From positions 1-64,000 of the forward strand of contig NZ_RXOE01000009.1 in assembly GCF_003965815.1 (NCBI RefSeq): a DNA stretch of 64,000 nt, written 5' to 3'. Under the pieces are notes generated by a model. That model was not told where the DNA came from and did not search any database. It saw nothing but the letters and a program-made list of their open reading frames with translations. Below are positions 45,642 through 54,201 of this stretch, in pieces. Source of the stretch: Variovorax gossypii (GTDB taxonomy: Bacteria > Pseudomonadota > Gammaproteobacteria > Burkholderiales > Burkholderiaceae_C). The position numbers and the translations under genes were made by a program. The number at the start of each line of letters is the position of its first letter. Within the stretch, counting starts at the first letter, position 1.

Positions 45642-45660
45642 AATGCAACTGCGTTGCATT
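45642..45660. promoter_or_regulatory. Operator box 2, probable Zur site
   Basis: The sequence AATGCAAC-TGC-GTTGCATT is a perfect 8-3-8 inverted repeat. Its centre is 29 bp from that of box 1, close to three helical turns, so two dimers could bind on the same face. It lies between the divergent GTPase gene and the NTF2-like gene (start 45697) and may control both. Confidence 0.75.
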
Positions 45661-45696
45661 TGTTGCGATGCCGGGCCTTGGCCTACCATCGGCGGC

Positions 45697-46122
45697 ATGA
45701 CCGCCCGCTCCGATTTCTCCGCCTTCGTCGCGCCGCCGCCTTCCGGCGAGCTCCATGCCGCGGCGGTCGACGCCGCCTCTGCCTGCCTCGACCGCTTCAC
45801 CGCCGCATTCAACGCATCGGACACCCGCGGCATGGACGCCGAGCTGCACTTTCCGCACGTGATGCTGTCGGGCGCGCAGCGGCTCGACTGGGTCGGCCCG
45901 GGCCAGCACCCGCCCGGCTTCTTCGAGGCACTGAAGGCCACCGGCTGGGCGCGCACGCAGTACGAGAAGAAGGAGCCGGTGCTGGCGGGCAACGACAAAG
46001 TCCATTTCGTCGTGACCTACACGCGGCGCGACGCGGCGGACGCCGTGCTCAGCACGCACGTCAACCTGTGGATCGTCGTGAGGACCGGCGAGCGCTGGGG
46101 CATCTCGCTGCGCTCTTACTGA
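45697..46122 (+). CDS. NTF2-like protein of unknown function
   Basis: Cytoplasmic protein, 141 aa, with the helix then curved-sheet pattern of NTF2-like proteins: AVDAASACLDRFTAAFNASDTRGMDAELHFPHVML, then VHFVVTYTRRD and HVNLWIVVRTGERWGISLRS. No catalytic residues are evident. It starts 37 nt from box 2 and is divergent from the COG0523 GTPase, so it may belong to the same zinc-shortage response. It is followed by a GNAT gene 15 nt downstream. Confidence 0.75.
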   Translation: MTARSDFSAFVAPPPSGELHAAAVDAASACLDRFTAAFNASDTRGMDAELHFPHVMLSGAQRLDWVGPGQHPPGFFEALKATGWARTQYEKKEPVLAGNDKVHFVVTYTRRDAADAVLSTHVNLWIVVRTGERWGISLRSY

Positions 46123-46137
46123 AGGAAAAGACTCTCC

Positions 46138-46701
46138 ATGCAACTCGTCTGGCCCTCGCGGGAACATCTTTCCAGCTACATCGCCGCGCTCGAGCGCGGT
46201 TGGTCGCCCAACAACCTTCGGCCCGAAGCGGGCCGGGAAGACCTTGCACAGATCCACGCCGACCCCGAAGGCTTTCTGGCCAGCCTCGTCGACCCCGAGG
46301 CCAAGGGCCCGCCCGTCGCGCTGCCCGACGGCGACACCGTGCCCCGCCTGCCGGGCTACCGGCGCTGGATGTGGGACGGCGAGTTCTGCGGCAGCATCCA
46401 GCTGCGCTGGCAGCCGGGCACCAGCGCCCTGCCCGACTACTGCCTCGGCCACATCGGCTACGCCGTGGTGCCGTGGAAGAGCGGCCGGGGCTACGCCAAG
46501 GCCGCGTTGCGCGCCCTGCTGCCCGAGGCGCGCGCCAGGGGCCTCGACCACGTCGACATCACGACCGACCCGGGCAACATCGCCTCGCAGCAGGTGATCC
46601 GTGCCAACGGCGGCGTGCTGGTCGAGGAATTCGTCAAGCTGCCCGGGCTCGGCGGCACGCCGGAACTGCGCTTTCGCATCGACGTGCGGGCGCTGCGGTA
46701 G
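46138..46701 (+). CDS. GNAT-family N-acetyltransferase
   Basis: Acetyltransferase of 187 aa. Motif A, which binds acetyl-CoA, is IGYAVVPWKSGRGYAKAALRALLPEARARGL, and motif B is TDPGNIASQQVIRANGG. The N-terminal half carries a Trp-rich segment (RRWMWDGEFCGSIQLRW). The substrate is unknown. It starts 15 nt after the NTF2-like gene and is likely cotranscribed with it. Confidence 0.88.
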   Translation: MQLVWPSREHLSSYIAALERGWSPNNLRPEAGREDLAQIHADPEGFLASLVDPEAKGPPVALPDGDTVPRLPGYRRWMWDGEFCGSIQLRWQPGTSALPDYCLGHIGYAVVPWKSGRGYAKAALRALLPEARARGLDHVDITTDPGNIASQQVIRANGGVLVEEFVKLPGLGGTPELRFRIDVRALR

Positions 46702-46703
46702 CG

Positions 46704-47606
46704 CTACATCTCGAAGGCCGCGACCTGCCGGCCGTCGATGTCGGTGAAGCCGTACTCGCGCGCGAGGTCGGCCACGCGGAGCACCTCGCCGCTCCTGTCC
46801 ATGACCTTCGGGTCGCCGGCCAGTGCCGCGACGGCCCGCCCCAGGTAGCGCGGCGACTCGGTGCGCGACAGCGCGGGCCGCTCCTGCCAGTGCGCCTCGT
46901 CGGTCTTGTGGCCGGCCAGCACGAACTCGGTGCGCATCCAGCCGGGAGAGACGGCCACCGATGCCACTCCGTGCGGCTTCAGGTCCTGCGCCATGCCGAA
47001 GGCCAGCCGCGTCATCGACGCCTTGGCCAGGTCGTAGAAGAGGCTGCCGCGCAGGTAGTGGCCGCGGTCCCAGAAGGTGGTGGTGACGATCAGGCCCTTC
47101 TTCCGCCGCACCATCAGCGGCGCGGCGCAGCGGCTGGCCACGAGGTGGTTGCGTACGCCGCGGTCGAACATCGAGTCCCAGTTGGCGAGCGGATGCTCCC
47201 AGAACGGCGCCTCGAACACGCCGTTGAAGGTCTCGTGGCCGCCCCAGGCGTTGTTCACGAGCAGGTCGACGCGGCCGGCCTCGCGCTCCACCCGGGCGAA
47301 GAGCGCGGCGACCTCCTCTTCGTTCGTGTGATCGCAGCGCACCGCGATGCCGCGCCCGCCCATGCGCGTGACCTCGTCCGCCGTGTCGTCGATGCTGCCG
47401 GGCACCGTCGCCATGTCGGAAAGTGCCAGCAGCTGGCCGTAGGTGTCGGCGGGCCGCTCGCGCGTGCTGCGCCCGGTGACGTACACGGTGGCGCCGGCCG
47501 CGCCCAGCTCCACTGCGATGCCGCGTCCCGCGCCGCGGCTCGCGCCGGTCACAACCGCCACGCAGTCATTCAGCGGGCGGCCTGCCGTGTTTTCTTCGTC
47601 GTTCAT
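46704..47606 (-). CDS. SDR-family oxidoreductase, DHRS1-like
   Basis: Short-chain dehydrogenase, 300 aa. The cofactor motif is VTGASRGAGRGIAVELG, the structural motif is LVNNAWGGHE and the catalytic pair is in FYDLAKASM (Tyr and Lys). The usual serine before the catalytic tyrosine is not obvious (TTTFWDRGHYLRG), and the overall pattern resembles DHRS1-type proteins. Start at 47606 (MNDEENTAG). It ends 3 nt from the convergent GNAT gene and lies 54 nt after an AraC-type gene on the same strand. Confidence 0.85.
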   Translation of the reverse strand: MNDEENTAGRPLNDCVAVVTGASRGAGRGIAVELGAAGATVYVTGRSTRERPADTYGQLLALSDMATVPGSIDDTADEVTRMGGRGIAVRCDHTNEEEVAALFARVEREAGRVDLLVNNAWGGHETFNGVFEAPFWEHPLANWDSMFDRGVRNHLVASRCAAPLMVRRKKGLIVTTTFWDRGHYLRGSLFYDLAKASMTRLAFGMAQDLKPHGVASVAVSPGWMRTEFVLAGHKTDEAHWQERPALSRTESPRYLGRAVAALAGDPKVMDRSGEVLRVADLAREYGFTDIDGRQVAAFEM

Positions 47607-47659
47607 CCTGTTCGTTCCTTTGATCCGTTGGCCTCGGAGCGGATGAAGATAGCCAGCGC

Positions 47660-48538
47660 TCAAACCGCCGTCTTGGAAGAACCCGAAACCGCCTGATCGA
47701 GGAACTCGGTCGGCGTGACGCCGCACAGCGCGCGAAACTCGTTGACCAGGTGCGACTGGTCGTAGAAGCCGCCCTCCAGCGCCACCTCGGCCCAGGCGGG
47801 CGAGGACTGCAGGCGCAGCGCCCGCAGGCAGCCGTGCATGCGCGCGAGCCGGCCCCAGGCACGCGGCGAGAGCCCCACATGGGCATGGAAGAGCTGCTGC
47901 AGGCGCCGTTCGCCGACACCGACGGCGGCCGCCACCTCGCGCAACGGACGCCGCCCGCCCGAGTCGGCGATGAGCTGCGCGGCATGCATGGCACCGGCGT
48001 TGCCGGCACTGCCCCCCGGATTGCCGTCGCGAAGCCTGCGCTGCAGCACGGCCTGCAGCAGCGCCACCCGCGCCGCGTCGTCCCGCGCATCGATCATGCG
48101 TTCGAGCAGTTCCGTGCCTTCGCCGCGCCAGAGCGCATCGAGATGCACGGCCGTGCCGCCGATCTCCCCGGCCGGCAGCCCCAGCAGCGCGGCGGCGGCA
48201 CCGGGGCGAAGGGTGACGGAGAGCCCTTCCACCTTCCGCCGCATGCGCACGACGACCGGCGTGGTCGAGGCACCGATGGCCTCCACCGCCTGCCCCTGCT
48301 CGTCGCCGACGGAGGGCGCATCGCCGAAGTTGAAGACCAGCCGCACGGCGCCGTCAGGCAAGACGCGCTCATGCACCTCGTGGCCGTCGGCGAAGCTCTC
48401 GCGGTACAGCATCACGTGCGAGACATGCCCGCGCAGCGCGGCCTCGACCGGAAACGCGCGCAGCGTGCCGGCAGGCACGCCCGATTCCGGCCCGTGCAAG
48501 GGGTCGTCGTCGAGCCGGAGGAAGAGGCGTTCGGCCAT
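47660..48538 (-). CDS. AraC-family regulator with DUF6597-like sensor
   Basis: Regulator of 292 aa. The N-terminal part (VMLYRESFADGHEVHERVLPDGAVRLVFNFGD) matches the sensor often found in AraC proteins of this type. Two helix-turn-helix motifs follow (RRPLREVAAAVGVGERRLQQLFHAHVGLSPRAWGRL and WAEVALEGGFYDQSHLVNEFRALCGVTPTEFL). It sits upstream of the SDR gene on the same strand and divergently to the GST gene, so either may be its target. Start ATG 48538; a GTG at 48544 is an alternative. Confidence 0.87.
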   Translation of the reverse strand: MAERLFLRLDDDPLHGPESGVPAGTLRAFPVEAALRGHVSHVMLYRESFADGHEVHERVLPDGAVRLVFNFGDAPSVGDEQGQAVEAIGASTTPVVVRMRRKVEGLSVTLRPGAAAALLGLPAGEIGGTAVHLDALWRGEGTELLERMIDARDDAARVALLQAVLQRRLRDGNPGGSAGNAGAMHAAQLIADSGGRRPLREVAAAVGVGERRLQQLFHAHVGLSPRAWGRLARMHGCLRALRLQSSPAWAEVALEGGFYDQSHLVNEFRALCGVTPTEFLDQAVSGSSKTAV

Positions 48539-48608
48539 GGGCACCGATTGTGTTGAAAAACCCGCCCGGGCATGGCCGAAAATCGGCCGCCTCGCCTGTC
48601 CGAATCGA

Positions 48609-49265
48609 ATGCCTTCCGCCCTGCCCGTTCTCTATTCGTTCCGTCGCTGCCCCTATGCGATGCGCGCCCGCCTCGCGCTGGTCGCCGCCGGACAGCGTTG
48701 CGAGTTGCGCGAGGTGGTGCTGCGCAACAAGCCCGCCGAGATGCTCACGGCATCGCCCAAGGGCACGGTGCCCGTGCTGCTCGCGGAAGACGGCACGGTG
48801 CTGGAGCAGAGCCTCGACGTGATGCTGTGGGCCCTGCGCCGCGACGACCCGCTGCGCTGGCTGCAGCCCGCCAACGGCACGCTGCAGGACATGCTCGCGC
48901 TGGTCGCGACGTGCGACGACGAGTTCAAGCCCCAGCTCGACCGCTACAAGTACCCCGAGCGCCACGCGGACGGCGGCGAAACCGCTCGCGAGCGCGGTGC
49001 CGCCTTCCTGCGCGACCTAGAGGCCAGGCTGGCCCGCTCGCCGCAGCTGGCCGCCTCGCACGCGACACTGGCCGACGCCGCCGTCATGCCCTTCGTGCGC
49101 CAGTTCGCGATGGTCGATCGGGCATGGTTCGACTCGCAGCCGAGGCCGCGCCTGCAGGCCTGGCTCTCGGGCTGGACCGCCTCCGGGATCTTCGAGCGCG
49201 CGATGCACAAGTACGCGCCCTGGAAGTCCGGCGAAACCGGCGTCGACTTTCCGCCTTCGCCTTAG
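48609..49265 (+). CDS. Glutathione S-transferase
   Basis: Cytoplasmic GST, 218 aa. The thioredoxin-like N-domain (PVLYSFRRCPYAMRARLAL with the CPYA active-site motif, and SPKGTVPVLLAEDGTVLEQSLDV) and an all-helical C-domain are present. The CPYA cysteine suggests an omega/beta-type enzyme with thiol-transfer activity rather than classic conjugation. Its end overlaps the convergent LysR gene by 4 nt. Glutathione is made by gshA in this same window. Confidence 0.88.
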   Translation: MPSALPVLYSFRRCPYAMRARLALVAAGQRCELREVVLRNKPAEMLTASPKGTVPVLLAEDGTVLEQSLDVMLWALRRDDPLRWLQPANGTLQDMLALVATCDDEFKPQLDRYKYPERHADGGETARERGAAFLRDLEARLARSPQLAASHATLADAAVMPFVRQFAMVDRAWFDSQPRPRLQAWLSGWTASGIFERAMHKYAPWKSGETGVDFPPSP

Positions 49266-50164
49266 CCGGCCATCGCCGCCGCCGAGGCCCGCTGGATGCA
49301 TTCGACGAAATGCTGCGCGGCCGGCGTCAGCAGTTGCCCGCGGCGCTTGATCACGCTCACGCTGAGCATCGGAAGCTCCTCCTCGATCTCCACGCGGCGG
49401 ATGCCGTGGCGCTTGAAGGTCAGCGTGGCCAGCGGCTCGACGAACAGGCCGACCAGGTCCATCTGCCCGACCAGCGCCAGCGCCACCGTGACCGACTGCC
49501 CCTGTATCACCCTCGCCGGCGGCGGCAGGCCCAGCGGCAGCAGCGGCGACACGGCCTCCCGGCCGCTGAAGTGGTCGTCGCCCGGAAGAATCCACTCGGC
49601 CTTGTACAGATCGCGGATCGAGCGGCTGCCGCGCAGCGGATGGCGCTCGCGCATGCCCACCACCAGCTTCACCGGAAAGAGCTCCATCGCCTCGAACTGC
49701 GGGTCGAGCCGGCCCGGCACCACGTGCGCCACCGCGAAGTCGAGCGAGCCTTCGCGCAGGCGGGCCAGCATCCAGGGCAGCACGGTTTCGCTGAACTGCA
49801 CGTCGACCGCCGGCAGGCGCGCGTGGAAGTCCTTGAAGGCGGCCGGCAGCACCGTGAGCGCAAACGAGGTGCTGACGGCCAGCGCCACCTTGCCGGTGAG
49901 GCCGTCGCGGATCTGCGCGATCTCGTCGCGGGCGCGCTGCATGTCGGCCAGCAGCAGCCGTGCGCGCGGCGCGAAGGCCTTGCCGAACTCGGTGAGCTGC
50001 ACGCCCTTGACGCTGCGCTCCACCAGCGGCGCGCCGACCTCGCGCTCCAGCTCGCGCACGATCTTGGTGACGGCCGGCTGCGAGATGCCCAGCACGCGCG
50101 CGGCGGCGCGGATGCTCAACTGCTCGACCACGGCCACGAAGGCATGCAGCTGGTTGGGTTTCAT
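49262..50164 (-). CDS. LysR-family transcriptional regulator
   Basis: Regulator of 300 aa, with the N-terminal winged helix (NQLHAFVAVVEQLSIRAAARVLGISQPAVTKIVRELE) and a C-terminal inducer-binding domain. It is similar in plan to CbbR/TsaR-type proteins. It is divergent from the MFS transporter gene with a 130-nt spacer that is AT-rich by local standards and contains TTTCATGA at 50160-50167 and 50202-50209. It probably controls the MFS/DUF2817 pair. Confidence 0.9.
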   Translation of the reverse strand: MKPNQLHAFVAVVEQLSIRAAARVLGISQPAVTKIVRELEREVGAPLVERSVKGVQLTEFGKAFAPRARLLLADMQRARDEIAQIRDGLTGKVALAVSTSFALTVLPAAFKDFHARLPAVDVQFSETVLPWMLARLREGSLDFAVAHVVPGRLDPQFEAMELFPVKLVVGMRERHPLRGSRSIRDLYKAEWILPGDDHFSGREAVSPLLPLGLPPPARVIQGQSVTVALALVGQMDLVGLFVEPLATLTFKRHGIRRVEIEEELPMLSVSVIKRRGQLLTPAAQHFVECIQRASAAAMAG

Positions 50165-50294
50165 GAAAACAAAAAGTTATCTTCGACGCCCAATTATTGT
50201 CTTTTCATGACAGCGGCGAATCTCTAGCATCCGGCGCGGCCAAGGCGTAGACCTTCGACCGACATTCCGAAAAGCAAGCCAACACTGGAGACAC

Positions 50295-51623
50295 ATGAGC
50301 ACCCCAAGCACCCGGCCCGCGCCGTCCTCTTCTCCCGCGCGCCGCCGCCAGACCATCGTGGCCACCACCATCGGCAACGGGCTGGAGTTCTTCGACTTCA
50401 CCGTCTACGGCTTCCTGGCGCTCGTGATCGGCAAGCTGTTCTTTCCGACCTTCAGTTCCTACGGCCAGCTGCTGCTGACGGTGGCGAGCTTCGGCGTGGG
50501 CTTCATCATGCGGCCGTTGGGCGGCATCGTCATCGGCGCGTATGCCGACCGCGCGGGCCGCAAGAAGGCCATGACGCTCACCATCTTCCTGATGGCGCTG
50601 GGCTGCGCGCTCATCGCCTTCACGCCCACCTATGCCTCCATCGGCGTCGCGGCGCCGATCGTCATCGTGCTGGCACGGCTCATCCAGGGCTTCTCGGCCG
50701 GCGGCGAGGTCGGCGCATCGACCACGCTGCTGGTGGAGCACGCCACGCCGGCCAACCGCGGCTACATGGCGAGCTGGCAGTTCGCCAGCCAGGGCCTGGG
50801 CGTGATGCTCGGCGCCGTCGTGGTGGGCTTGCTGACCTTCACGCTGTCGACGGAATCGATGCAGAGCTGGGGCTGGCGCGTGCCCTTCGTCATCGGCATG
50901 CTGATCGCGCCGGTGGGCATGTACATCCGCCGCCACCTCGAGGAATCGCTGCACGTCTCGCCCGAACAGGCCGCCGCGCCGCGCGAGAGCAGCCTGAAGA
51001 TCGTCTGCACGCAGCACGGCAAGACGGTGCTGGCCGCCATCCTCACGCTGGTGGGCGGCACCACGGCCGCGTATGTCGTGACCTTCTACATGCCGACCTA
51101 CGCCGTGCGCGAGCTCGGCTTCACGCCGTCGGTGGCGCTCTTCGGCGCAGCGCTCACGGGGCTGATCTCGTTCGCCTTCGCGCCCTTCGTCGGCAAGCTG
51201 TCGGACGTGGTGGGCCGCAAGACGCTGATCGTGTGGAGCCGCATCGCGCTGGCGGTGCTGATCTACCCGGGCTTCCTGTGGCTCAACGCCTCGCCCACGC
51301 CCACGGTGCTGTTCGTGGTGCTCGGCGTGTTCAGCTTCGGCCTGGTCGTGCAGACGGTGCCCGGCATCACGATGCTGCCCGAGATGTTCCCGAAGGCCGT
51401 GCGCGCCAGCGGCATGTCGCTGGTGTACAGCGTGGGCGTGGCGCTGTTCGGCGGCTTCGCGCCCTTCATCAGCACCTGGCTGCTCAACGCCACGGGCAGC
51501 AAGCTCGCGCCCGCCTGGTACCTGGTGGCGATGACGGTGGTCTCGCTGCTGGGCCTGATCTGGCTGCGCGACCATACGGGCCGCGACATCGACGCCGCGG
51601 ACGCCCACGCCGCATCGGCCTGA
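50295..51623 (+). CDS. MFS transporter, metabolite:H+ symporter type
   Basis: Twelve-segment inner-membrane transporter, 442 aa. The MHS family signature GNGLEFFDFTVYGFLALVIGKLFFP and the loop 2-3 motif RPLGGIVIGAYADRAGRKKAM are clear. Relatives import dicarboxylates, shikimate, proline or other organic acids with protons. The next gene, a DUF2817 hydrolase, begins 40 nt downstream, so the pair may import and then process the same compound. Divergent LysR regulator upstream. Confidence 0.9.
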   Translation: MSTPSTRPAPSSSPARRRQTIVATTIGNGLEFFDFTVYGFLALVIGKLFFPTFSSYGQLLLTVASFGVGFIMRPLGGIVIGAYADRAGRKKAMTLTIFLMALGCALIAFTPTYASIGVAAPIVIVLARLIQGFSAGGEVGASTTLLVEHATPANRGYMASWQFASQGLGVMLGAVVVGLLTFTLSTESMQSWGWRVPFVIGMLIAPVGMYIRRHLEESLHVSPEQAAAPRESSLKIVCTQHGKTVLAAILTLVGGTTAAYVVTFYMPTYAVRELGFTPSVALFGAALTGLISFAFAPFVGKLSDVVGRKTLIVWSRIALAVLIYPGFLWLNASPTPTVLFVVLGVFSFGLVVQTVPGITMLPEMFPKAVRASGMSLVYSVGVALFGGFAPFISTWLLNATGSKLAPAWYLVAMTVVSLLGLIWLRDHTGRDIDAADAHAASA

Positions 51624-51663
51624 CGATCTTCCCCATCATTCCAAGCACAGGAGTCCCCACCTC

Positions 51664-52767
51664 ATGCAAGCACAAGCCACCGCAGCAACGCGGTTCTTCT
51701 CGGGCACCTACGTCGAGGCCCGCGCCAAGTTCCTCGAAGCCGCCGCGCAGCGCGGCGCGGCCGTCGAATCGTTCGTGCTGGAAGCACACCGCGGCGCGCT
51801 CGGCGAAGAACTGGCCACCGACGTCGCGCTGATCGGCGCCATCGACGCGAAGAAGGTGCTGCTCGTGAGCTCGGGCACGCACGGCCCCGAAGGCTTCTGC
51901 GGCTCGGGCACGCAGGTCGCCACGCTCAACGACGCGGACCTGCTCTCGCGCCTGGAACAGGCCGGCGTCTCGCTGCTGCTGGTGCACGCGGTCAACCCGC
52001 ACGGCTTCTCGCACCTGCACCGCACGAACGAAGACAATATCGACCTGAACCGCAACCACATCGACTTCGACGCGCCGCTGCCGGTGAACGCCGAATACGC
52101 CGATGTCGAGCCGCTGGTGCTGCCCGCGACCTGGCCGCCGACACCCGCCGACGAAGCGGCCGTGGCGGCCTACGTGGCGAAGCACGGCATGCGCGCCTTC
52201 CGCGCCGCCGTGACGCGCGGCCAGTACACATCGCCCGACGGCCTGTTCTACGGCGGCACCGCGCCCTCGTGGAGCAACAGGACCATCCGCAAGATCCTGC
52301 GCAAGTACGCCGCCTCTGCCACGCACCTCGGCTGGATCGACGTGCACACGGGCCTGGGCCCCTACGGCCACGGCGAAAAGATCTACCCCGGCCGCAACAC
52401 GCCCGAAGACCTGGCGCGAGCCCACGACTGGTGGGGCGCCGACGTGTTCGCGCCCTTCGCCGGCGACTCGGCCTCGGCGGACGTGTCGGGCCCTGTGATC
52501 TCGACCGCCTACGACGAATGCCCGAACGCGAAGATCGCGCCGATGGGCCTCGAGTTCGGCACGCTGCCCGATCTGGAAGTGCTGGACCGCCTGCGCGCCG
52601 ACACCTGGCTGCGTCGCCACCCCGAGGCGCCGGAAGCGCAGAAGCGCGAGATCCGCACGCGGCTGCGCGACGGCTTCTACTGCGACAACGACGAGTGGAA
52701 GGGAATGATCCTGGGCCAGACCCGCGTCGTGCTGCTGCAGACGCTGCAGGGCCTGAAAGCGAGCTGA
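51664..52767 (+). CDS. DUF2817 zinc hydrolase (M14-like)
   Basis: Cytoplasmic protein of 367 aa in the DUF2817 family, distantly related to M14 carboxypeptidases. The metal-site motifs are SSGTHGPEGFCGSGTQ (H and E), the basic NLNRNHIDFD and the third ligand in DVHTGLGPYGHGE. A glutamate near the C-terminus (GLEFGTLP) fits the catalytic base. It likely removes a group from an amino acid or peptide. It follows the transporter gene in the same operon. Confidence 0.87.
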   Translation: MQAQATAATRFFSGTYVEARAKFLEAAAQRGAAVESFVLEAHRGALGEELATDVALIGAIDAKKVLLVSSGTHGPEGFCGSGTQVATLNDADLLSRLEQAGVSLLLVHAVNPHGFSHLHRTNEDNIDLNRNHIDFDAPLPVNAEYADVEPLVLPATWPPTPADEAAVAAYVAKHGMRAFRAAVTRGQYTSPDGLFYGGTAPSWSNRTIRKILRKYAASATHLGWIDVHTGLGPYGHGEKIYPGRNTPEDLARAHDWWGADVFAPFAGDSASADVSGPVISTAYDECPNAKIAPMGLEFGTLPDLEVLDRLRADTWLRRHPEAPEAQKREIRTRLRDGFYCDNDEWKGMILGQTRVVLLQTLQGLKAS

Positions 52768-52803
52768 CCCCCAGTCTTCGCGCACTTCGTGTCGCTTCGC
52801 CAA

Positions 52804-52856
52804 CCCCCTTTCAGGGGGCGACACCAGCGGCCCGGCAAAACCGGTTCCGCGGTGTC
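52804..52856. repeat. Two-hairpin intergenic element, likely terminator
   Basis: A first stem-loop (CCCCCT-TTC-AGGGGG, 52804-52818) is followed at once by a larger one (52820-52856) in which GACACC pairs with GGTGTC and the inner GCGG and CCGG pair around AAAA. It lies between convergent genes. The same kind of element is, from memory, widespread between genes in Variovorax and relatives. Confidence 0.6.
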
Positions 52857-52877
52857 CCGCGAACAATCCGAGGCCAG

Positions 52878-53678
52878 TCAGCCGAAGTCCGGCGCGCGCT
52901 TCTCGCGCAGCGAGGCGACGCCCTCGCGCACGTCGGCCCCCGCGAAGCCCATGAATTCGAGCGCCAGCGATGCGTCGAAGGTCGGACCGGCCTGGCGCAG
53001 CCAGTTGTTCAGCGCGTACTTGGTGAAGCGGATGGCGCTCTGGCTGCCGGCCGCGAGCCGGTCGGCCACCTCGTAGGCGCGCGGCAAGAGCTCCGCCTCT
53101 TCCACCGCGAGCGACACGAGGCCGATGCGCTCGGCCTCCTCGCCGCTCACCGGCTCGCACAGCAGCAGGTGGTACTTGGCCTTGGCCATGCCGCACAGGA
53201 GCGGCCAGACGATGGCTGCATGGTCGCCCGCCGCCACGCCCAGGCGGGTGTGGCCGTCGACGATCTTCGCGTTCTTCGTGGCGATGGAGATGTCGGCGAG
53301 CAGCCCCGCCACCAGCCCCGCGCCCACCGCCGGGCCGTGCATGGCGCTCACGATGGGCTTGTCGCAGTTGATGATGTTGTAGACGAGGTCGCGCGCCTCG
53401 CGCCACACGCGCTGGCGCACCGCGTCGTCGGTGGTCATGTCCTGCACCATGGCCAGGTCGCCACCGCCCGAAAAGCCCAGCCCCTCGCCCCGCAGCACCG
53501 CGCAGCGCACGCTGTCGTCGGCCGACACGTCGCGCCAGATTTCGGCGAGTTCGCGATGGCCGTCATGGCCCGCCGTGGGCAGCTTGCCGTTGGCCGCCAG
53601 CATCCGGATGTCGAGCACCGCGCCGTTCGCTCCGCGGCGCTCGATGGCGAGGGTCTTGTAGCGGGCGGCGTAGTCCAT
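52878..53678 (-). CDS. Enoyl-CoA hydratase/isomerase family protein
   Basis: Crotonase-fold protein, 266 aa. Oxyanion-hole segments are GEGLGFSGGGDLAMV and MHGPAVGAGLVAGLLADI. The place of the usual catalytic glutamate reads VDGHTRLGVAAGDHAAIVWPLL, with no obvious Glu, so the reaction may differ from simple hydration. It acts on a CoA ester in the cytoplasm. Start at 53678. A small secreted-protein gene lies 25 nt upstream on the same strand. Confidence 0.87.
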   Translation of the reverse strand: MDYAARYKTLAIERRGANGAVLDIRMLAANGKLPTAGHDGHRELAEIWRDVSADDSVRCAVLRGEGLGFSGGGDLAMVQDMTTDDAVRQRVWREARDLVYNIINCDKPIVSAMHGPAVGAGLVAGLLADISIATKNAKIVDGHTRLGVAAGDHAAIVWPLLCGMAKAKYHLLLCEPVSGEEAERIGLVSLAVEEAELLPRAYEVADRLAAGSQSAIRFTKYALNNWLRQAGPTFDASLALEFMGFAGADVREGVASLREKRAPDFG

Positions 53679-53703
53679 TGCAGGGTCTCTTTCGGTTGTT
53701 CGG

Positions 53704-54126
53704 CTACTTTCTTGCCGCCACTTCCCGGCAGCGCTGCACGTTCGCGTCGAAGCGCGAGGCCAGGCCCGGTTCGCACTCGTCGGAAGGGGCTAGCCTGCAC
53801 ATGCCGACCACAGCGTAGTCCATCACCGCCGCCGTGCACATGGGGTATGCGGCAAGCTCGGGATTGGCCTTGCTCTTGAAGCCCCAGCGCTCCGAGAACT
53901 GCACCGTGCGGACCATCGCGCCGTGGAAGAAGCTGCGGTCCTTGGCGGCGATGGCGGCCTCCATGCGGGGCAGCTCCTCGTTCAGGTAGCCGACCGAGTC
54001 GAGCGGAAAGCCCGACGGGTCCTGCTGTGCGGTGGCGAAGGATGCGGCGAGCACGAGGGGCAAGGCCGCGAGGGCGCGCAGAGCAAGAGACGGTGCGCGG
54101 CGTTGGGAGATGCGGTGAAGGTGCAT
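53704..54126 (-). CDS. Hypothetical secreted protein
   Basis: Protein of 140 aa. A signal peptide (RRAPSLALRALAALPLVLAASFATAQQ) is followed by a small mature domain with four cysteines (CTAA, GMCRL, DECEP, QRCRE) that could form two disulfides. The start at 54126 is chosen because GAGG lies 5 nt upstream. No family recognised. It is likely periplasmic. Confidence 0.7.
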   Translation of the reverse strand: MHLHRISQRRAPSLALRALAALPLVLAASFATAQQDPSGFPLDSVGYLNEELPRMEAAIAAKDRSFFHGAMVRTVQFSERWGFKSKANPELAAYPMCTAAVMDYAVVGMCRLAPSDECEPGLASRFDANVQRCREVAARK

Positions 54127-54201
54127 GGCCTCGAATTCTGCAACGTTTTGAAGCATTTCTGAACCAGTCGCGATGCGCAGGCACCACGCCGTCCGGCTTT
54201 G

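Noticed and set aside
50165..50294. Perfect LysR operator in the 130-nt divergent gap
   Set aside because: I see TTTCATGA twice but no convincing T-N11-A palindrome, so no operator is annotated.
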